64,000 nucleotides of DNA from Streptomyces sp. NBC_01232 (GCF_035989885.1 NZ_CP108518.1:3640501-3704500); one strand, 5' to 3'; shown: positions 26,704 to 36,530, counted from the stretch's first letter. Notes: generated by a model not told the origin, from the sequence alone. Translations and numbers: made by a program.

Positions 26704-28293
26704 GTGCCGCAGGAGGCGATCTCCGACCGTTACGAACTTCTGGAGGAGCTCAGCCACGGCGGCATGGGCGACGTGTGGCGCGGCTACGACGCCGTGCTCG
26801 ACCGGCCCGTCGCCGTGAAACTCATCCGGCAGGCGTCGGTCACCTCCCCGCAACTGGCCGAGGAGTTCGCCAAGCGCTTCCGCCGCGAGGCCCGCATCAC
26901 CGCGCGCATCCAGCACCCCGGCGTACCGCAGGTGTACGACGCGGTGCTCGACGCGTCGTACGAGCGGCTGTTCCTGGTGATGGAGCTCGTCGACGGCATA
27001 CCGCTGTCCGCCTACCTGGACCCCGGCCGGCCGCTGCCGGTCAGCTGGGCGGCCGCCGTCGCCGCGCAGGTCGCGACCGTACTGTCGTACGCGCACGACG
27101 TCCCGGTGATCCACCGCGACCTCAAGCCGGGCAACATCCTCGTCGCACGCGACGGCACCGTGAAGGTCCTCGACTTCGGCATCGCCGCGATCCTGCGCAC
27201 CGACGTCACCAAACTGACCGCCACCGGCAGCCCCATCGGCACCCACCAGTACATGTCGCCCGAGCAGGTGCGCGGCGGACGCATCACCCCGCAGACCGAT
27301 CTGTACGCGCTGGGCTGCGTGCTGCACGAACTCCTCAGTGGACGACTCGCGTTCGAGGCGGACAGCGAGTACATGCTGATGTACCAGCACGTCAACGCCG
27401 CCCCCACCCCGCTGCGGCAGCTGCGGCCCGACGTCCCCGAGGCGCTGGAGGAGCTGGTCCTGCACCTGCTGCGCAAGGCTCCCGAGGCACGGCCCGCCGA
27501 CACGCAGGAGGTGTACGCGCGACTGCTGCCGTTCCTCCCGCCTCCGGGCCAGGAACCCGGCACGACGGACACCGGGCCGGCCGGCGCGCCCGACCCGACG
27601 GGCGTCTTCCGTCGTCCTTTCGCGCCCCGCGCCCGCGCCCAGCCGCCCGTACCTGATGATGTGCCGCCCACGGCCGTCCTCCCGGGGGCCCGGCCGGTGC
27701 CTGTTCCCGCCCAACTGCGCGAGGACATCAAGGCGGCGTACGCCCATGCCGACGCCCTGCTGGAGGAGGAGCGGTTCGCTCAGGCCGCCGAGGTGCTCGG
27801 CGAGATCATCGAGCCCGCGGCCCTCGCACTCGGCTCCGAGAGCAAGGCCGTTCTGGCGCTGCGCCGCCGGCGAGCGGCCATCCGCCTCCTCGGCGGCGAC
27901 TACCGGGCCGCCCTGCCCGAGTTCGAGGCCCTCGCCGACGCCTACGCCCGCATCGCCGGACCCACCGGCGAGCAGTCCCGCGCCTGCCGCGCCCAGGCGG
28001 CCCGGTGCCGCGCCGAACTGGGCCAGGTCACCGACGCGCTCGCCGCCCTTCGGGGCGTGCTGAACGTGGTGCGGGCCGTCGACAGTGACGTGAGCGAGGA
28101 AGCGGTGGAGCTGCGGCACAACATCGGAATGCTGCTGCTCGCCCAGGGCCGAGCCGCCGAAGCCCGGCAGGTCCTCGAACCGCTCCATCAGGACATGTGC
28201 ATGGTGTTCGGCCCCGACGACGAGATGACCGTCGAGATTGCCGCGGCGCTGGCCCTGATCCGCCTGGACCTCGACGGCGACGCTGCCGGGTAA
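26704..28293 (+). CDS. Soluble Ser/Thr protein kinase with TPR-like C terminus
   Basis: A 529-residue Hanks-type kinase. The Gly loop is SHGGMGDVW, the ATP-binding Lys is residue 39 (AVKLIR), the catalytic loop HRDLKPGN is at 137-144 and DFG at 157-159, followed by a GTHQYMSPEQ activation segment. All catalytic residues are intact. After a Pro-rich linker comes a helical TPR-like sensor region. There is no transmembrane segment or PASTA domain, unlike PknB. The linker contains DPTGVFRR, similar to FHA-binding phosphothreonine motifs. Kinases of this design often pair with STAND or defence proteins. It starts at GTG 26704 with a weak ribosome binding site. Confidence 0.9.
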   Translation: MPQEAISDRYELLEELSHGGMGDVWRGYDAVLDRPVAVKLIRQASVTSPQLAEEFAKRFRREARITARIQHPGVPQVYDAVLDASYERLFLVMELVDGIPLSAYLDPGRPLPVSWAAAVAAQVATVLSYAHDVPVIHRDLKPGNILVARDGTVKVLDFGIAAILRTDVTKLTATGSPIGTHQYMSPEQVRGGRITPQTDLYALGCVLHELLSGRLAFEADSEYMLMYQHVNAAPTPLRQLRPDVPEALEELVLHLLRKAPEARPADTQEVYARLLPFLPPPGQEPGTTDTGPAGAPDPTGVFRRPFAPRARAQPPVPDDVPPTAVLPGARPVPVPAQLREDIKAAYAHADALLEEERFAQAAEVLGEIIEPAALALGSESKAVLALRRRRAAIRLLGGDYRAALPEFEALADAYARIAGPTGEQSRACRAQAARCRAELGQVTDALAALRGVLNVVRAVDSDVSEEAVELRHNIGMLLLAQGRAAEARQVLEPLHQDMCMVFGPDDEMTVEIAAALALIRLDLDGDAAG

Positions 28294-28325
28294 CCCGCTC
28301 GTGCACCTCGCAGGCTCGGCCGGAG

Positions 28326-28493
28326 TCACTGAAGCAGGCCAAGGACCTGCACGTCCGCACCATCCGCATCGCCCAGGGGATCCGCGGCGTCGCCCTCGCT
28401 CCGGACAGTGGCGACATCTTCGAACTGCTACGCGTGATGCCGCACGACAAGGCCATCGCCTGGGTGATCAAACAGCGCGCCAGCCTCGCTGCA
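28326..28493 (+). pseudogene. Fragment of a UvrD-type helicase or nuclease-related protein
   Basis: About 55 codons read SLKQAKDLHVRTIRIAQGIR, then GVALAPDSGDIFELLRV and HDKAIAWVIKQRAS. This matches the N-terminal region of actinobacterial UvrD-like helicases, which carry a TIRIxxGYRGIVLAPxxGD pattern with HDxAxAWA. There is no start codon or downstream motor, so it is a relic. Confidence 0.5.
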
Positions 28494-28612
28494 ACGCTTG
28501 TGAGGTACGGAACACGCACACCTGCATCGAGGCCCTTCGGCTCCCCTGTGCCGGTCGCCAGGTCCAACTCCGCAACGACCGCCTTCGAGCCGCGGGCCGC
28601 CGACTTCCCCAT
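28493..28612 (-). pseudogene. Fragment of a paralogue of the lipoprotein at 8064-9488
   Basis: About 39 codons read GKSAARGSKAVVAELDLATG, then TGEPKGLDAGVRVPYLTS. The intact protein has DKSAAGGVEAVVAELNLTTS, then TGEPKVLGLGVEVPYLTS. Identity is high over the whole stretch. It is joined directly to the helicase fragment on the opposite strand. Confidence 0.7.
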
Positions 28613-28794
28613 TCCTCAGGCGTTCCCGCGGCGTCCGGCCCGTCACCCCGAGGCCCGGCGACCTCGCTCACCCCGCGCTGTCCGGTGCGCTCGAACCTTC
28701 GCCGGGCATCCCTTCCACCTCATCGTCGCAGTCCTCAGGAGCCCCTGCAGGAACAGACCGCGAAAGGGCGAAGCCGAGGACGAGCATTGGCCAT

Positions 28795-28989
28795 TCAGGG
28801 CACCAGGGACAGGGCACGCCGAGGCTCTGATGCGGCCCACTGGCCGCCGCCGTCGACCATCGTCATGGTCAGGCCGAAGAGCATCTTATTCATCTCGTCC
28901 GGTGTGAGGCCCAGCTCGGCGGCAACCGCCGCCGGTTTCATCCCCGTGGAGCGCAGGCCCTGGAAGACCTTGGTGAGCACCTGGGACAT
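28795..28989 (-). CDS. Short regulator-like protein, probably truncated
   Basis: A 64-codon frame starting at ATG 28989: MSQVLTKVFQGLRSTGMKPA, then AVAAELGLTPDEMNKMLFGL. The second part resembles a helix-turn-helix in the C-terminal region of XRE/ImmA-associated proteins. The last residues look random, so the 3' end may be lost. It sits within the fragment region, so function is doubtful. Confidence 0.4.
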   Translation of the reverse strand: MSQVLTKVFQGLRSTGMKPAAVAAELGLTPDEMNKMLFGLTMTMVDGGGQWAASEPRRALSLVP

Positions 28990-29157
28990 ACTTCCAGGGC
29001 GTCCTGGACCGCCCGCTGCGCTATGTGTACGCCGTCACGTCCATCGAGACCGGTCCGCGTGCCGACGAGGCCAAGCAGCTCTGGATTTGACAAACCCCTC
29101 GCCGGGTCAAGGCTAGCGTGGCGGAAGCCGGAATTGCCTTGATCTCAGCCTGAGAAA

Positions 29158-29466
29158 TCAGAAGCCCGCCATCGACTTGTCTAGCACCCCCCCTAATGCA
29201 CCATACAAACTACACTTGACAGTGTGTTCTCTTCGCCGGAGATTGAAGCCCAGCAGGAAGAAAAACAGGAATAGGAATCCTTCAATTATCGGAACTACTG
29301 GACCGTAGAGGAAGAAGGTAAATACGGCAACCCCGAGCCAGAGCACGATGGGAAGCAGAGAACCTCTCAGGATTGAGACGAGTCCGACCGGAACTGGCAA
29401 GTCCGGAAGTGTCCGGTCGTTCCAAACTTCAATGTGATCGCGCGTCACGCAATTTTCGTAGGCCAT
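29158..29466 (-). CDS. Small AT-rich membrane protein, candidate RHS immunity protein
   Basis: A 102-residue protein with two hydrophobic segments (VSILRGSLLPIVLWLGVAV and PIIEGFLFLFFFLLGFNLR) joined by a short turn, then a basic stretch. Its base composition is much more AT-rich than that of the neighbours, like the tip of the RHS gene upstream. Immunity genes usually follow RHS toxin genes on the same strand and share their composition, and this is the first complete ORF downstream of the RHS stop. The 370-bp gap and lack of a known family make this a hypothesis. Confidence 0.55.
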   Translation of the reverse strand: MAYENCVTRDHIEVWNDRTLPDLPVPVGLVSILRGSLLPIVLWLGVAVFTFFLYGPVVPIIEGFLFLFFFLLGFNLRRREHTVKCSLYGALGGVLDKSMAGF

Positions 29467-29835
29467 GCATACATCAGACCATCTTCACCTTGATGGGCGC
29501 AACAATTCCTGGGAAATATGCCGAGGCTCGCCAGCCTGCGAGAGTCGCCGAGGCTTGGCCTGCAGTCGTTAACGCTCCGGACTTGTGTACAGACAAGGCT
29601 CGAAATTGGATCTTGTCGAGCCAAACCGTGGCCTCCGCACTATCAGCTCGTGTCGCTGATTCAGCGTCAGCCTGCCAGGTAGCCGCGAAGAGGCTCCGCG
29701 GTGGATGCCGAGCTCGGCAATCGCTGCCCCGGAACCAATGCGAGGCTGCCGGACACACTGACCGGCAGCCTCAGCTTTGACCACATCTATACCGGGCTGC
29801 GAGTGATGTCACCCAAGTGGGTCCGGCAACTTCAG
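29467..29835. other. AT-richer gap downstream of the RHS gene
   Basis: No convincing gene is present in this 369-bp stretch. Several frames of 60-95 codons exist on both strands but none has coding character. It may be a remnant of displaced toxin tips or immunity genes, as happens behind RHS genes. Confidence 0.35.
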
Positions 29836-32800
29836 CTACCGGACGAAGCGATCCCTAAAGGACTGGCGGGTGTCGCCAATTAGGTTGCGCCCTCCACGGG
29901 CAGTGTGGGCAATAGGATTTCCTCCGGCGAAGAACCCTTCTGTTCGAAGGTGACCTCCCTTCTCGGCCCATGCCGCCCTGGATATGCCCCCCTTCGAGAT
30001 AGCCCCCACTACACCTCGACCCCACGTTGCGCCAAAGGCCGCCCCCTTTCCTACGGCAAGGGCCGACGGAAGGAGGAACTGTGCTCCCCCTTGCCGCCTT
30101 TCTTCTTCTGTGGCAACAGCCAGATGGGCGGCGACACCAGTTGTAATGAGGGCCGCTCCAGCAACCAGAACGAGTCCCATCATGCATACTCCCGAAGCTA
30201 TACAGAAGGCCGCTCCAGTTGCAGCCACAATTCCAAGTGCGATGTCAATACCTTTGTGTCTCCACCAGTCCGCGCTACCCAGCGTGCGATTCCACGCTCC
30301 CCGAAAGTCGCCCCTGGCGATGTTCTGCCAATGTGCGAAGCCTGCAAATATCCCCTTCTTCTCGATCTTCTTTTCGGGCTTCTTAGCCGTGTAGTAGCCG
30401 CGGGTTTTCTTGCAGGCGGAGTCGTAGCGGCAAGCCCTGTTGTTGCTGTTCTTCCGTTCGACGTAGGCGCGGTCGAGTGTGCCGCCGGCGATGGCGACTT
30501 CCTTCTCGTAGCTGTAGCCGTAGTCGTAGGGGTTGGATCCGTTGGTGCACTTGTACATGCCGCTGCTGCACTCGGGAAGGGCTTCGCCGGTGGGGTCCCA
30601 CTCGGTGAGGGGGCTGTTGTTGCCGTACTGGTAGCCGTTGTGCTGGCGGGGGTCGTCGACGACCATCAGCGGGTCGACCGAGATGAACCGGCCGATGAGG
30701 GGGTCGTATTCGCGGGCTCCGAGGTGGGTGAGGCCGGTGGTCTTGTCCTGGGTGCCGCCGACGAAGCCGCGCTCACCGGGCCAGGCGGCCGGGGCGGTGC
30801 CCCGGTCCTCGCCGAAGGGCTTCGTCGTCCGGCGCTGGACCTGGAGGGTCGTGGCGTCGATGGCGGTGGTGCCGGTGCTGTGGTGGTCGGCCGCGACGTA
30901 GGACAGCTTGCCGTCGGAGGTGCGGACGACGGCCGTGCCGCCCGGGGTCGTGTAGTAGCGGGTGCCGGTGACCGTGTTGGTGGTGGTGTTGAGGGTGAGT
31001 TCGGTGGAGCCGAGGTAGAGGGTGGTTTTGCCGGGGTCCTTGCGCAGCAGGCGGGTGCCGGCCGCGTCGTAGGCGTAGGTGGAGGTGCCCGCGCCGGTGG
31101 TGGCCGAGGCGAGTTTGCCCTCGGGTGTCCAGGTCAGGGTCTGGGTGGTTCCGGCTGCGTCGGGGCGGGTGAGGGTGTTGCCGGACGCGTCGTAGGTGGT
31201 GTTCGCGGTGACGGAGGGACTGGTGCCGGTGGTCCTGGTGGTGGAGGTCGGCGCGTGGGGGCGCAGGGAGCCGGGGGTCGGGTAGGCGTGGGTGGTCGTG
31301 ATGGTCTTGGCGGCGTTGCCGGCCGGGTCGTGGTCGGTGGAGGAGGTCCGGTTGCCTGTCACGTCGTAGGTGAAGGACTGGTGGTACGGGGCGATGCCGC
31401 CGGTCTTGCCCTGTTGCGGTGCGGTGTTGGTGCAGCCGCCGATGCCGGGGACCGACGGGCCGGGCTGGGTGCTGGTGCCGCCCGTGTCGGTCCACGCCGT
31501 GGTGAGGCGGCGCAGATAGTCGTAGGTGAAGCACTGGGTGTCGCGAAGGGACCCTTGGGTGCTGGTGACCGAGGTGACGTCGCCGGCCGGGGTGTAGGTG
31601 TAGCCGGTGATGTCGACGGCTGTGCCAAAGTCCTGCTTCTTGAGCTCGGTGCCGAGAAGCCGGCCGGTGGCCGGGTCGTGGATCTGGGTGAGGCTGACCT
31701 GCCGAGGGTCGTCACCGAACGTGGTGCGCTGTACGGTGCCGAACTCGTCGTAGTCGGTGAAGTTGACGTAGGCGTCGTTGTCCGAGCCGTAGGACACGGG
31801 CAGGCCGTTGGCGTTGCGGCCGGTGTAGAGGCGTTCGGAGGGCAGGCCGCCCATGGCGGGCAGCGTGGTGCGGCGCTCCAGTCCGGTGATGGGGTCGTAG
31901 GCGATGGCGGCGGTGTAGGTGCCGGTGAGGGCGCCTTCCCCGGCGGGGACGGTCAGTTTGGTGCCGGTGGGCCGGTAGCCGGTGTCGTAGCCGGTGGTCT
32001 CCTGCCGCCAGGGCTTGCCGTCGATCCAGCTGGTGGAGGCGGTGGGCTGGCCGGGGAGCAGGGTGTCGTAGTCGTACGTGGCGATCTTGGGGCCGTCGGC
32101 CGTGTTCAGGTTGCGGGAGGTGGGGCGGCCCAGGATGTCGTAGCTGGTGAAGACGGCGGTTCCGCGGGCGTCGAGGGTGGTGACGGGGCGGTCGGCGGCG
32201 TCGTAGGTGACGGTCGCGGTGCCCTTGTCCGGGTCGGCCGAGCGGGTCTGGCGTCCGTGGAGGTCGTACTCGTAGGTCCAGGTGTTGCCGGCCGGGTCGG
32301 TGATCCCAGTCAGTTTGTCTTCCGTGTTGTAGGTGTAGCGGGTGGGGTCGTAGTCGCCCTCGGGCTTGGTGCTCTTGTATTTACGCCGTTCGACCGTGCG
32401 GCCACGGGCGTCCGTGACCACGGCGGACGCCGTCTCCCCCTTCGGAGCGGTGGTGTCCGTGCGGTCCACACCGGGGTATGCGGTGGTGGTGCGCCACTGC
32501 TCGATCGCTTTGGACGAGAAGATCTTGGCCGTCGTACGGCCTTGGCCGTCGTACAGGGTGGTGTTCTGGGCGGGGACCATGTTCTCGTCGGCGACGAAGC
32601 GGGACTTCACCGGCATGGACGTGGCGTTGAGGTAGGTCTCGTTGGTCTTGAAGGCGCGGCCGTGGCTGTCGTAGAAGGTGTCCGCGATCAGCCGGCTGGT
32701 TGCCGCGCCGTTGAGCGGGTCGGACTGGATCTGAACCTGCTTCCCGAACGCGTCGAGGATGCTGATCGAGGTGGTGTACGACTGGTCGGACCGGAGGGTC

Positions 32801-35800
32801 TGGGTGCTGACCGAGCTGGTCGTGGTGTTGGTGAGGTCGTACGAGAACACCGTGCTGGCGCTCGCACCGCGGGCGCGGCCGGGTAGCCAGACGGCGGTGG
32901 TGCGGCCGAGCTCGTCGTAGCTCACCTCGGTGGTGCGGTCGTTCTGGTCCACGGTCTTGACCGGTACCGCGCGCAGTGCGTGAAGGGTGCTCGTGGTGGT
33001 CCAGTCCTTGGCATTGGTGACCTTGACCGTGGTGGCGCGGGCCGGGGCGGCCGGTTCGTACACGGTCTTGGTCGTGGCGCCCGCTGCGTCGGTGGCGCTG
33101 GTGACGCGCCCGTAGGCGTCGTGGGCGGTGGTGCCGTTCGAGGTGTACTTCGGCTGGCCGGCCTCGAATCGGTCCAGTTCCTCGGTGCGGGTGACCTGGC
33201 CGGGGCCGTTCAGGGTGCCGTGGGGCTGGCCATCGTAGTAGGTGAGGTCGCGGGCAAGGGTGTTAGCCTCGGTCGCGGGGGCCTCGCAGTCGCTGCTCCG
33301 GATCTCGGTGGTGCCCGAGACACGGTCGATCATCCAGGCGGCGGTGTTGCGGGCGTAGGCGGTGATGGTGCAGGTGTCGGGAAGTCCGTCGGCCTGGTCC
33401 CGGGTCCACGACTCCATGCCGTAGGTGTCGTCGTACTTGACGGTCTCCGACGTGGTCTGCCAGGTCTTGTCGGCGCGCAGCTGCTTCTTCTTCGAGGAGC
33501 CGTCACGCTGCATCTGTGCGGTGAGTACGGGAAGCTTCGTGCCGCGGCTGTGGGTGGCGGTGACGGCCGACAGCCAGGGTTCGGTCTGGGAGACGGCGAG
33601 GAGCTCGCCGCCGTCGGAGGCGAAGGTCTGCGTCTCGCGGAGCGTTCCGGCCAGCGCGTTGGCGTCCTTGACCGTGTTGCCCGCGAGACCGGTGAAGGTG
33701 GCCGTGCGCTTGCTTCCGTCGGCCTTGATGTCGCCGTCCATGCCGCGCAGGTAGAACCGTGCGGTCTTGGAGACCATGTCGGGGGCGGTGCCGGAGCGCG
33801 TGATGACCTGTTCGTAGCCGCGGAACTGGTTCCAGGTGCGCTGCTTGCCCTCGGTCAGTTCCTCGTCGTCGCGGTGCCAGGCTGCTGCGCCGACGTACTC
33901 GTAGCGTGTCTCGCGGGTGCGGGATCCGCCGAAGGGGTCGAGTTCGCTGACGCGGGCGACGGCGTACTTGTGGAACCAGTCCAGGGTCGGGTCCAGCGGA
34001 CTCTTGTAGTCCGGATTCCAGTAGACCGGGAAGCAGCGCTTGGTGTTGCCGTCCTTGGAGGAAGGCAGTCCGGCGCCCGGTGCGCAGTCCGGGTCGGCGT
34101 ATCCGATGTCCGTGACCCCGCCGGTCTCGGACGTGATCTTGACAATGCGCTGGCGGTTCATGGCGGGCTTGTTGTCGCCGCTGGAGTCGACGCGGTTGTT
34201 CATCAGGCTGCCGTGGAAGACAACCGGCTTGCTTTCGAGCATGGCCGTGCCGTCGTGGCCGGTGCGGAGGATGGAGGCGAGCCATAGGGCCGGGGCGGTC
34301 TGGTCCTTCGGGTCGGGGAACTGGTGTGTCAGGGCGTAGGAGTCGACGTTGTCGTAGCCGCCGGCGGTGTTCAGGACCTGTGTGGTGATCTCGGTGAGGC
34401 GCTTGGTGGTCCAGAAGGTGGCGGCATAGTTCTCGCACGTACCGGTAGTCGCGCAGTTCTGGTCGAACGGGACATCCGGCCACTTGGTGGCGTTGGCCTT
34501 GGTCAGCTTGGCGGACGCGCAGTCGAAGACGTCCTTCACCGGCAGGCAGCGCTCGTCGACCTTGAAGAGGATCTGGGCGGTCGGCTTGACCGTGTCCGCA
34601 TCAGCGAGCTTCGAACCGTAGGTGATCTTCCAGAGGTTGCCGCCCCTGATGTAGGGAGTGAGGGTGCCGTTGGGGGTGGTGGCCGAGACGCCGAGCTTGT
34701 AGCGGTTGGTCTCGGTGGTGTACCAGTGGGTGGTCACCCCTCCGCGCGGGTCGACGACGAAGTCGAGGTTCCAGCGCCAGGCCTGCTGGCACCATGACGC
34801 GGCGAAGGTTGGCTTGTTGCACTCCTCGCCCGCGTTGTTGCCGTAGACCGGGGTGGTCCAGGCCGAATTGGTGGCCGGGGCGGTGGAGCTGCCCGGCTTG
34901 CGCCCGGCCCCGAAGTAGTACTGGGTGCCGTCGGCGGTGGTGATCTTCCAGTGTTCGCCGTTGTTGTCGCCGTTGGAGGCGCCGGTCAGCCGCTCGACCT
35001 TCGAGGCGTCGTCACCCTCCAGGCGCCAGGTACCGGACTTGTCGTCGCGCACCAGTGCCGAAGACTTGCCGTTCAGGGACATGGTCGCGTTCTCGCCAGC
35101 CAGGCACTGCTCGCTCGAATCGGCCTGGCCGTCCTTGGCGCAGGGCTTGAACTGGCGCTCGACGTAGCCGGGTGAGTAGTCCCAGCCCTCGCCGATCCAC
35201 GATGCCTGGTTGTTGGTCGCGGCGGTGCGGCCGTCGACCGCCTGGGAACTGTAGGAGAGGGCGACGGTGGGTTTGGTGCCGCCCAAGCCTTCGGGTACGG
35301 CGATCGGGTAGGTCCAGGCGAAGCCACCCGTGTTGCCACCGCTGGTCCAGGAGCCGGAAGGGGCGAGGCTGGTGGCCCGGTAGTCTCCCCCGCTGCCGGC
35401 GGGACTCGCGGAGGCTGCGAGAACGGTGGCGCCGCCCGAAGGCGTGCCCGCGGGCGCACCCTGCGCCGCCGAGGCGCCGTTGAGTGTGACCTCGGTGCTG
35501 AGCAGACCGGCCCGGTTGTCGTCCCTGGCGGTGGGCAGCGGTGTCTGCGTACGGCACTCCGCGCTCTCGGGTGTGGTCAGTGCGCACGCAGGGAGAGTGA
35601 CCATGCGGGCGCGGGAGAGCCAGTCGCCGCCGAAGGCACCGGCGATGTGGGAGACGTCCACGGAGACTTTGACCGGACCGCTGCCTTTCGCCGTGCTCTC
35701 GGCTGGGCGGACGGCGAGCAGCAAGCCTTGTACGCCGGCCTTCTCTGCGGACGCCCGGTCCGTGAGCTGCACGGCGGCCTTACCGGTACGCAGCGCGTCC

Positions 35801-36228
35801 TTGCCGACGGCCGGAGCGACCCATACGGGTGCGGCGCCCGCACGGCTCGGATCCGGGGCCGGAGCCGCGGGACCACCGGACGGTGCTGGGGCGAGGAGCG
35901 AGCCCCGCGGAACACTCGACGGATCAGCCGCCAGATTCACCTCGGCCTCCGTTGCCGGCGGCCAGTACACGTCCTTCGGGCTCCAGGCAGCAGCCCCCGC
36001 ACCCTTCGGAATCTTCGCGTCCGCCTTCGGAGCGTTTTTCCCGGTCACCGAATCAGTTTTCTTCAAGGCGCCCGGTGACCAGCGGCGGGAATCCTTGGGT
36101 TTCCACTGCGCGGCCTGAGCCGCCCCTTCGCCGACGAGCAGCGAAAGCGTGAGTAAGAGCGGAATCGCGATGCTCTTTTGTATCGCCGAGCGTTTTCTCG
36201 TCCTGCGAAGCCCAACTGGTGCCGACAC
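29836..36228 (-). CDS. RHS-repeat secreted polymorphic-toxin-like protein
   Basis: A 2130-residue protein. An N-terminal signal peptide (SIAIPLLLTLSLLVGEGAAQA) implies Sec export. An SpvB/insecticidal-toxin-like N-terminal part and many YD repeats follow (YDxxGRxT, YTYNTEDKLTGITDPAGNTW-like). The conserved RHS core ends ARQYDP-like as LGAREYDPLIGRFISVDPLM. The about 240 residues after DPTGEALPE are unrelated: Cys-rich, with two hydrophobic helices (ALGIVAATGAAFCIASGVC), then a basic tail. This tip, and its AT-rich DNA, is what varies in polymorphic toxins. The tip's activity is not recognisable. It is divergent from another giant secreted protein at 36531. Confidence 0.85.
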   Translation of the reverse strand: MSAPVGLRRTRKRSAIQKSIAIPLLLTLSLLVGEGAAQAAQWKPKDSRRWSPGALKKTDSVTGKNAPKADAKIPKGAGAAAWSPKDVYWPPATEAEVNLAADPSSVPRGSLLAPAPSGGPAAPAPDPSRAGAAPVWVAPAVGKDALRTGKAAVQLTDRASAEKAGVQGLLLAVRPAESTAKGSGPVKVSVDVSHIAGAFGGDWLSRARMVTLPACALTTPESAECRTQTPLPTARDDNRAGLLSTEVTLNGASAAQGAPAGTPSGGATVLAASASPAGSGGDYRATSLAPSGSWTSGGNTGGFAWTYPIAVPEGLGGTKPTVALSYSSQAVDGRTAATNNQASWIGEGWDYSPGYVERQFKPCAKDGQADSSEQCLAGENATMSLNGKSSALVRDDKSGTWRLEGDDASKVERLTGASNGDNNGEHWKITTADGTQYYFGAGRKPGSSTAPATNSAWTTPVYGNNAGEECNKPTFAASWCQQAWRWNLDFVVDPRGGVTTHWYTTETNRYKLGVSATTPNGTLTPYIRGGNLWKITYGSKLADADTVKPTAQILFKVDERCLPVKDVFDCASAKLTKANATKWPDVPFDQNCATTGTCENYAATFWTTKRLTEITTQVLNTAGGYDNVDSYALTHQFPDPKDQTAPALWLASILRTGHDGTAMLESKPVVFHGSLMNNRVDSSGDNKPAMNRQRIVKITSETGGVTDIGYADPDCAPGAGLPSSKDGNTKRCFPVYWNPDYKSPLDPTLDWFHKYAVARVSELDPFGGSRTRETRYEYVGAAAWHRDDEELTEGKQRTWNQFRGYEQVITRSGTAPDMVSKTARFYLRGMDGDIKADGSKRTATFTGLAGNTVKDANALAGTLRETQTFASDGGELLAVSQTEPWLSAVTATHSRGTKLPVLTAQMQRDGSSKKKQLRADKTWQTTSETVKYDDTYGMESWTRDQADGLPDTCTITAYARNTAAWMIDRVSGTTEIRSSDCEAPATEANTLARDLTYYDGQPHGTLNGPGQVTRTEELDRFEAGQPKYTSNGTTAHDAYGRVTSATDAAGATTKTVYEPAAPARATTVKVTNAKDWTTTSTLHALRAVPVKTVDQNDRTTEVSYDELGRTTAVWLPGRARGASASTVFSYDLTNTTTSSVSTQTLRSDQSYTTSISILDAFGKQVQIQSDPLNGAATSRLIADTFYDSHGRAFKTNETYLNATSMPVKSRFVADENMVPAQNTTLYDGQGRTTAKIFSSKAIEQWRTTTAYPGVDRTDTTAPKGETASAVVTDARGRTVERRKYKSTKPEGDYDPTRYTYNTEDKLTGITDPAGNTWTYEYDLHGRQTRSADPDKGTATVTYDAADRPVTTLDARGTAVFTSYDILGRPTSRNLNTADGPKIATYDYDTLLPGQPTASTSWIDGKPWRQETTGYDTGYRPTGTKLTVPAGEGALTGTYTAAIAYDPITGLERRTTLPAMGGLPSERLYTGRNANGLPVSYGSDNDAYVNFTDYDEFGTVQRTTFGDDPRQVSLTQIHDPATGRLLGTELKKQDFGTAVDITGYTYTPAGDVTSVTSTQGSLRDTQCFTYDYLRRLTTAWTDTGGTSTQPGPSVPGIGGCTNTAPQQGKTGGIAPYHQSFTYDVTGNRTSSTDHDPAGNAAKTITTTHAYPTPGSLRPHAPTSTTRTTGTSPSVTANTTYDASGNTLTRPDAAGTTQTLTWTPEGKLASATTGAGTSTYAYDAAGTRLLRKDPGKTTLYLGSTELTLNTTTNTVTGTRYYTTPGGTAVVRTSDGKLSYVAADHHSTGTTAIDATTLQVQRRTTKPFGEDRGTAPAAWPGERGFVGGTQDKTTGLTHLGAREYDPLIGRFISVDPLMVVDDPRQHNGYQYGNNSPLTEWDPTGEALPECSSGMYKCTNGSNPYDYGYSYEKEVAIAGGTLDRAYVERKNSNNRACRYDSACKKTRGYYTAKKPEKKIEKKGIFAGFAHWQNIARGDFRGAWNRTLGSADWWRHKGIDIALGIVAATGAAFCIASGVCMMGLVLVAGAALITTGVAAHLAVATEEERRQGGAQFLLPSALAVGKGAAFGATWGRGVVGAISKGGISRAAWAEKGGHLRTEGFFAGGNPIAHTARGGRNLIGDTRQSFRDRFVR

Positions 36229-36530
36229 GGCACGCCCCCCACGGTCGCCGAGTTGATCAATTGGCCCAGGATCCTAGCCTGTTGCTGGCAGTACAACACG
36301 ACCCAATCGGGACAAGCCATCTACACCGAACCGGCCAGGCCTAAAAGAACGACCGAAATTCCATGATCCATTCACGTGATGACTTGAATTTGCCGATCGA
36401 TTGATCCCGATTATTCAAATAGCTCCGCCGGAATGCGCGAATCCGAATCCTTGAACCTCGACGGTCCGACTTCCGGGGCTGTTAGCGTTCACGCCCAGTT
36501 GCCAGAAACGATCACACTGGGGAGTTTACT
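36229..36530. promoter_or_regulatory. Divergent promoter region of the two giant secreted proteins
   Basis: This 302-bp gap is AT-richer than its surroundings and must hold both start regions. TTGATCAATTGG-like and TTGATCCCG-like A/T-rich patches occur near 36254 and 36401, but no firm -35/-10 pair can be set. A GGGGAG ribosome binding site for the plus-strand gene ends the region. Confidence 0.45.

Larger units (their letters stand above)
28294..29157. other. Graveyard of gene fragments
   Basis: No intact gene lies here. On the plus strand 28326-28493 is a helicase fragment. On the minus strand 28493-28612 is a lipoprotein fragment. Minus 28795-28989 is a short regulator-like ORF. Plus 28990-29089 ends in a coding-like tail (VYAVTSIETGPRADEAKQLW). 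The pieces abut one another in mixed orientation, a sign of repeated deletion and insertion at this point. Confidence 0.6.

Noticed and set aside
26416..28329. 637-codon minus-strand ORF
   Set aside because: It is antisense to the kinase gene, which has complete catalytic motifs.
29905..32886. 993-codon plus-strand ORF
   Set aside because: It is antisense to the RHS gene. Gly/Val-rich repeats reflect the YD repeats on the other strand.
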